DNA of 64,000 nucleotides from Undaria pinnatifida (Eukaryota; Sar; Phaeophyceae; Laminariales; Alariaceae), in assembly GCA_012845835.1 (NCBI GenBank), contig JABAKD010000016.1, positions 19,460,696 through 19,524,695 on the forward strand, in the 5' to 3' direction. Shown here one piece after another: positions 63,101 through 64,000 of this stretch (the first letter of the stretch is position 1; the number at the start of each line of letters is the position of its first letter). A program made the position numbers and the translations under genes. The notes under the pieces were generated by a model. That model did not search any database. It saw only the letters and a program-made list of their open reading frames with translations, and had not been told where the DNA came from.

Positions 63101-63787
63101 TTGGAAATGAAGAAAAATCACCTTTCGGTCGGGGGCGATTAGTTTCTCGAGCGCGAATGGTGAAGTCCGCCGCACCTCGGGTCTGTCGGCCGATGCACTG
63201 AACAGGCGGTGCTGTGAGTTTCGCCTACCTGATAGCTCGTTCGGTTTTTCTTTCCTAGCGCGTGGGTGTTGTGATGTGTATGTGATTACCAACGTTTTTG
63301 AACAATTATAATCATGGAACAACCCCCCCCCCCAAACAGCGGAAAAGTAGTAAAACTGCGGCGTGTTGTTCTGATCGCGAAGAGCACACTGATGATGGTG
63401 CCGCATGCCACCGGAGCAACGCAACCCAAACCACACAGCACACGACGCAAACCAGCTGAACAATCGCTTGCCGCACCTAACGCACCCAACAAGTTCGACA
63501 CGAATGACAGATCACGGTGCAGAGGTATCCGCTTAACTTGGATTCGGACTGCTTCCTCATCTTCTTCTTGGTTCTTCTGAGGTACGAAAATTTCGACTAT
63601 TTCAGGCATCTTCTATCTGCTCCGTTTCATTTTGCACTTTGCGATTGGGGTACCTGTAGCGTAGACAGCAACAACCCAACAGAAGCGCTGTCAGCCGCCA
63701 GAATGTTTCCGCCCGTTCCAGTACGAGTGCATACCGAGTGTTTGTGTTCCTCGAATATCCCGCCGAGGTCCGGCCGAGGTCCCCCGG
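49167..63787 (-). CDS. Protein kinase, copy 2 (non-RD type, long low-complexity tail)
   Basis: Exons in gene order: 63787-63654, 63054-62932, 60989-60651, 57322-57258, 56138-55992, 55121-54973, 54489-54320, 53324-53256, 51727-51629 and 51107-49167. From the glycine-loop exon on, 2979 bases join in phase into 992 residues plus TGA. Landmarks: LGEGGSGCVRMV, AMKTLKA, AEMDVLI, MPDHPHIN, LVYPLADGDLL, HNDIKAENIL, KIADLGLAR, GTPPEAM, QDVFAFA and NPSERPTM. The lysine, alpha-C Glu, catalytic Asp, Asn and DLG Asp are all present, so catalysis is plausible without RD-type activation-loop control. The tail is shorter than in copy 1 (646 against 789 residues in the last exon). No transmembrane or signal segment is evident in the recovered part. 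Family, substrate and true start are unknown. Confidence 0.8.
51629..51727 (-). CDS. Kinase copy 2 small exon EYMTIRN (33 codons)
   Basis: EYMTIRNLTEPGFRGAVLNP and 13 more residues, CAG to GTAAGA, phase 0 on both sides. It differs from copy 1 by a few residues only, while the surrounding intron has diverged more. Confidence 0.72.
51781..52200 (-). repeat. AAGGTC hexamer minisatellite in a kinase intron, long allele
   Basis: About 420 bp of AAGGTC, GAGGTC and AATGTC units, nearly three times the copy 1 array. It contains internal higher-order repeats of about 130 bp. Confidence 0.85.
52460..53085. repeat. Copy-2-specific insertion with a satellite
   Basis: The flanks align with copy 1 across a single point near 21415, so about 620 bp were gained here or lost in copy 1. 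The insert holds the satellite at 52622-52790 and, near its right end, more AAGGTC-like units. No ORF in it is recognised. Confidence 0.55.
52622..52790 (+). repeat. Tandem repeat, unit about 57 bp
   Basis: About three units of ACCGTATACAGTAGTAGCC, TTGGTCGCCC and AAAGGGGACCCCT. Confidence 0.8.
53256..53324 (-). CDS. Kinase copy 2 small exon TADDKRR (23 codons)
   Basis: LCMTADDKRRLVAMDAESAR plus IYI between CAG and GTGAGT, phase 0 on both sides, same length as copy 1. Confidence 0.7.
54049..54258 (-). repeat. TACCC pentamer array, long allele
   Basis: About 210 bp of CCCTA units with point variants, at the same intron site as 22351-22436. Confidence 0.85.
54320..54489 (-). CDS. Kinase copy 2 activation-segment exon
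   Basis: Contains GGTPPEAMQG and PSQDVFAFAHMVLVLIVK; CAG to GTGAGT, 170 bases, phases as in copy 1. Confidence 0.82.
54973..55121 (-). CDS. Kinase copy 2 catalytic-loop exon
   Basis: CMHDNGYVHNDIKAENILVF and GKIADLGLAR; nearly identical to copy 1, 149 bases, CAG to GTGAGC. The intron before it is about 0.87 kb because it lacks the LINE. Confidence 0.88.
55300..55500. repeat. CAACAACAG trinucleotide array
   Basis: CAA, CAG and GCC units at the site matching 27585-27830. Poly-Gln, poly-Asn or Cys/Leu ORFs on either strand are artefacts. Confidence 0.8.
55992..56138 (-). CDS. Kinase copy 2 hinge exon
   Basis: MPDHPHINQALG and NFWLVYPLADGDLLEDI, then AKRTKM; TAG to GTGAGG, 147 bases, phases as in copy 1. 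Confidence 0.86.
57258..57322 (-). CDS. Kinase copy 2 alpha-C exon (65 bp)
   Basis: GGDGDMGFGRMGLFAEMDVL and IR, CCAG to GTGAGG. It is 15 bases shorter than in copy 1 but keeps phase 0 to 2 and the alpha-C glutamate. Confidence 0.75.
58011..58090 (+). other. Antisense alpha-C exon copy, intact
   Basis: On the plus strand, against the gene: CCAG, 80 bp encoding GGDGGDMSGVMGFGRMGIFS and EVEVLIK, then GTGACC. Length and frame equal the copy 1 exon, so it is an intact exon in the wrong orientation. Confidence 0.75.
58122..58200 (+). other. Antisense alpha-C exon copy, one base short
   Basis: Tandem to the previous copy with a period of 111 bp. It has one base less in the GGGTTCGG region, so the frame is broken; the CCAG acceptor remains. 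Confidence 0.7.
58206..58290 (-). other. Sense alpha-C exon copy, decayed, forming an inverted repeat
   Basis: Reads GGDMSGVMGFRRIGMCSEVE in gene sense. The acceptor is AAG and the donor is lost (AACACGTG). With 58122-58200 it forms a head-on inverted repeat centred near 58200. Confidence 0.65.
58930..59035 (+). repeat. Dispersed repeat family D, copy 4
   Basis: CTCGCATCCCTACAATGCC, GCACGGAGCACGT and CAGGCAGATC blocks, orthologous in position to 30085-30215. Confidence 0.6.
60150..60468 (-). mobile_element. SINE family A, copy-2-specific insertion
   Basis: Complete body and tRNA-like head, poly-A tail as poly-T at 60151-60160 on the plus strand. In copy 1 the flanks are contiguous (CCCCTATGATATCAC at about 31602). 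A possible short target duplication is CCTATG / CCTCATG. Confidence 0.8.
60492..60523 (-). other. Decoy copy of the lysine-exon end, copy 2
   Basis: ITCTMKTSKA followed by GTGAAA, at the same place as the decoy at 31629. Its presence in both copies dates it before the duplication. Confidence 0.45.
60651..60989 (-). CDS. Kinase copy 2 glycine-loop and lysine exon
   Basis: 113 codons, CACAG to GTGAGA, phase 0 on both sides. Encodes HHACVERARATG, an Ala/Thr patch, LGEGGSGCVRMVSMPDLGF and AMKTLKA. Open to the donor, unlike copy 1. Confidence 0.85.
61010..61320. repeat. G-rich GTTGAGGGCAGGG repeat
   Basis: Counterpart of 32110-32420, with GGTTGAGGGCAGGGAAATG-like units. Confidence 0.7.
62932..63054 (-). 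CDS. Kinase copy 2 N-terminal exon (41 codons)
   Basis: MGSPRLHPNESAHPAPPATR and 21 more residues ending DGGQQ before GTGAGA. Same length as copy 1 and open. Start or internal exon, as discussed for copy 1. Confidence 0.57.
63654..63787 (-). CDS. Candidate 5' exon of kinase copy 2
   Basis: PDLGGIFEEHKHSVCTRTGT and more, TCCAG to GTACCC, one codon shorter than copy 1. The first exon, if further upstream, would lie beyond or near the window end. Confidence 0.4.
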
Positions 63788-64000
63788 CTGGAATTAATAT
63801 ATACACAGCAAACTAGTACTACTACTGTAACACATACACGGGTCAACCACAACATACAGGTAGGACCCGACTCTATCACGGCTGGCTCAAATATGCTACA
63901 TACCAGGTACGGTATACTACCGGTATTACTATGATACATCGCTGTACCGCTCGTACTGCTGCTGTAAGGCTTGTCTCACCGAAATAATCCTCTCAACAGC

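Larger units (their letters stand above)
46040..64000. repeat. Segmental duplication, copy 2 (continues past the window)
   Basis: Same orientation as copy 1. The offset is about 30.7 kb at the left end and about 28.8 kb at the right, the change being due to insertions. Similarity is highest over kinase exons; introns differ by many indels, so the duplication is not very recent. Confidence 0.85.

Overview
The window looks like nuclear DNA of an intron-rich eukaryote. The genes are short phase-matched exons joined by GT-AG introns (one GC-AG), with long Gly/Ser/Ala/Pro-rich stretches, many poly-C/poly-G runs, tRNA-derived SINEs and an APE-type LINE. This style fits a brown alga or related stramenopile (an Ectocarpus-like genome), but no marker here proves it, so the assignment is an inference.

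Region by region: (1) 1-10976, plus strand: the 3' part of a TBC-domain Rab GTPase-activating protein gene. Eight exons join in phase, and all three TBC signatures are present, including both catalytic fingers, although long low-complexity inserts separate them. (2) 10977-15300: no convincing gene; an AAGCTTGG-type minisatellite, a SINE and a GGTTT-type repeat. (3) About 15300-35210 and about 46040-64000 (running off the window): two copies of one segmental duplication in the same orientation. Each holds one minus-strand protein kinase gene, with at least ten matching exons and a very long low-complexity C-terminal tail. (4) 35210-46040: spacer between the copies with transposable-element debris, an inverted-repeat element, a nested SINE pair and satellites, but no recognised gene.

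The kinase copies are best read together, because splice sites, phases and short exons are confirmed by their conservation. Both encode a glycine loop, the VAIK-type lysine, an alpha-C glutamate, a catalytic loop reading HNDIKAEN (aspartate kept, arginine absent: a non-RD kinase), DLG instead of DFG, PPE instead of APE, and a conserved ERP arginine. Copy 1 has one in-frame stop just after the lysine; copy 2 is open in every exon found.

The copies have diverged mainly through mobile DNA and repeats. Copy 1 gained a LINE of about 3.9 kb, a small interspersed element and an AAGG array. Copy 2 gained a SINE, an insertion of about 620 bp with its own satellite, longer AAGGTC and TACCC arrays, a 470-bp tandem duplication and a cluster of extra alpha-C-helix exons, two of them in antisense orientation. 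The TBC gene and the kinases show no sequence sign of a shared pathway.
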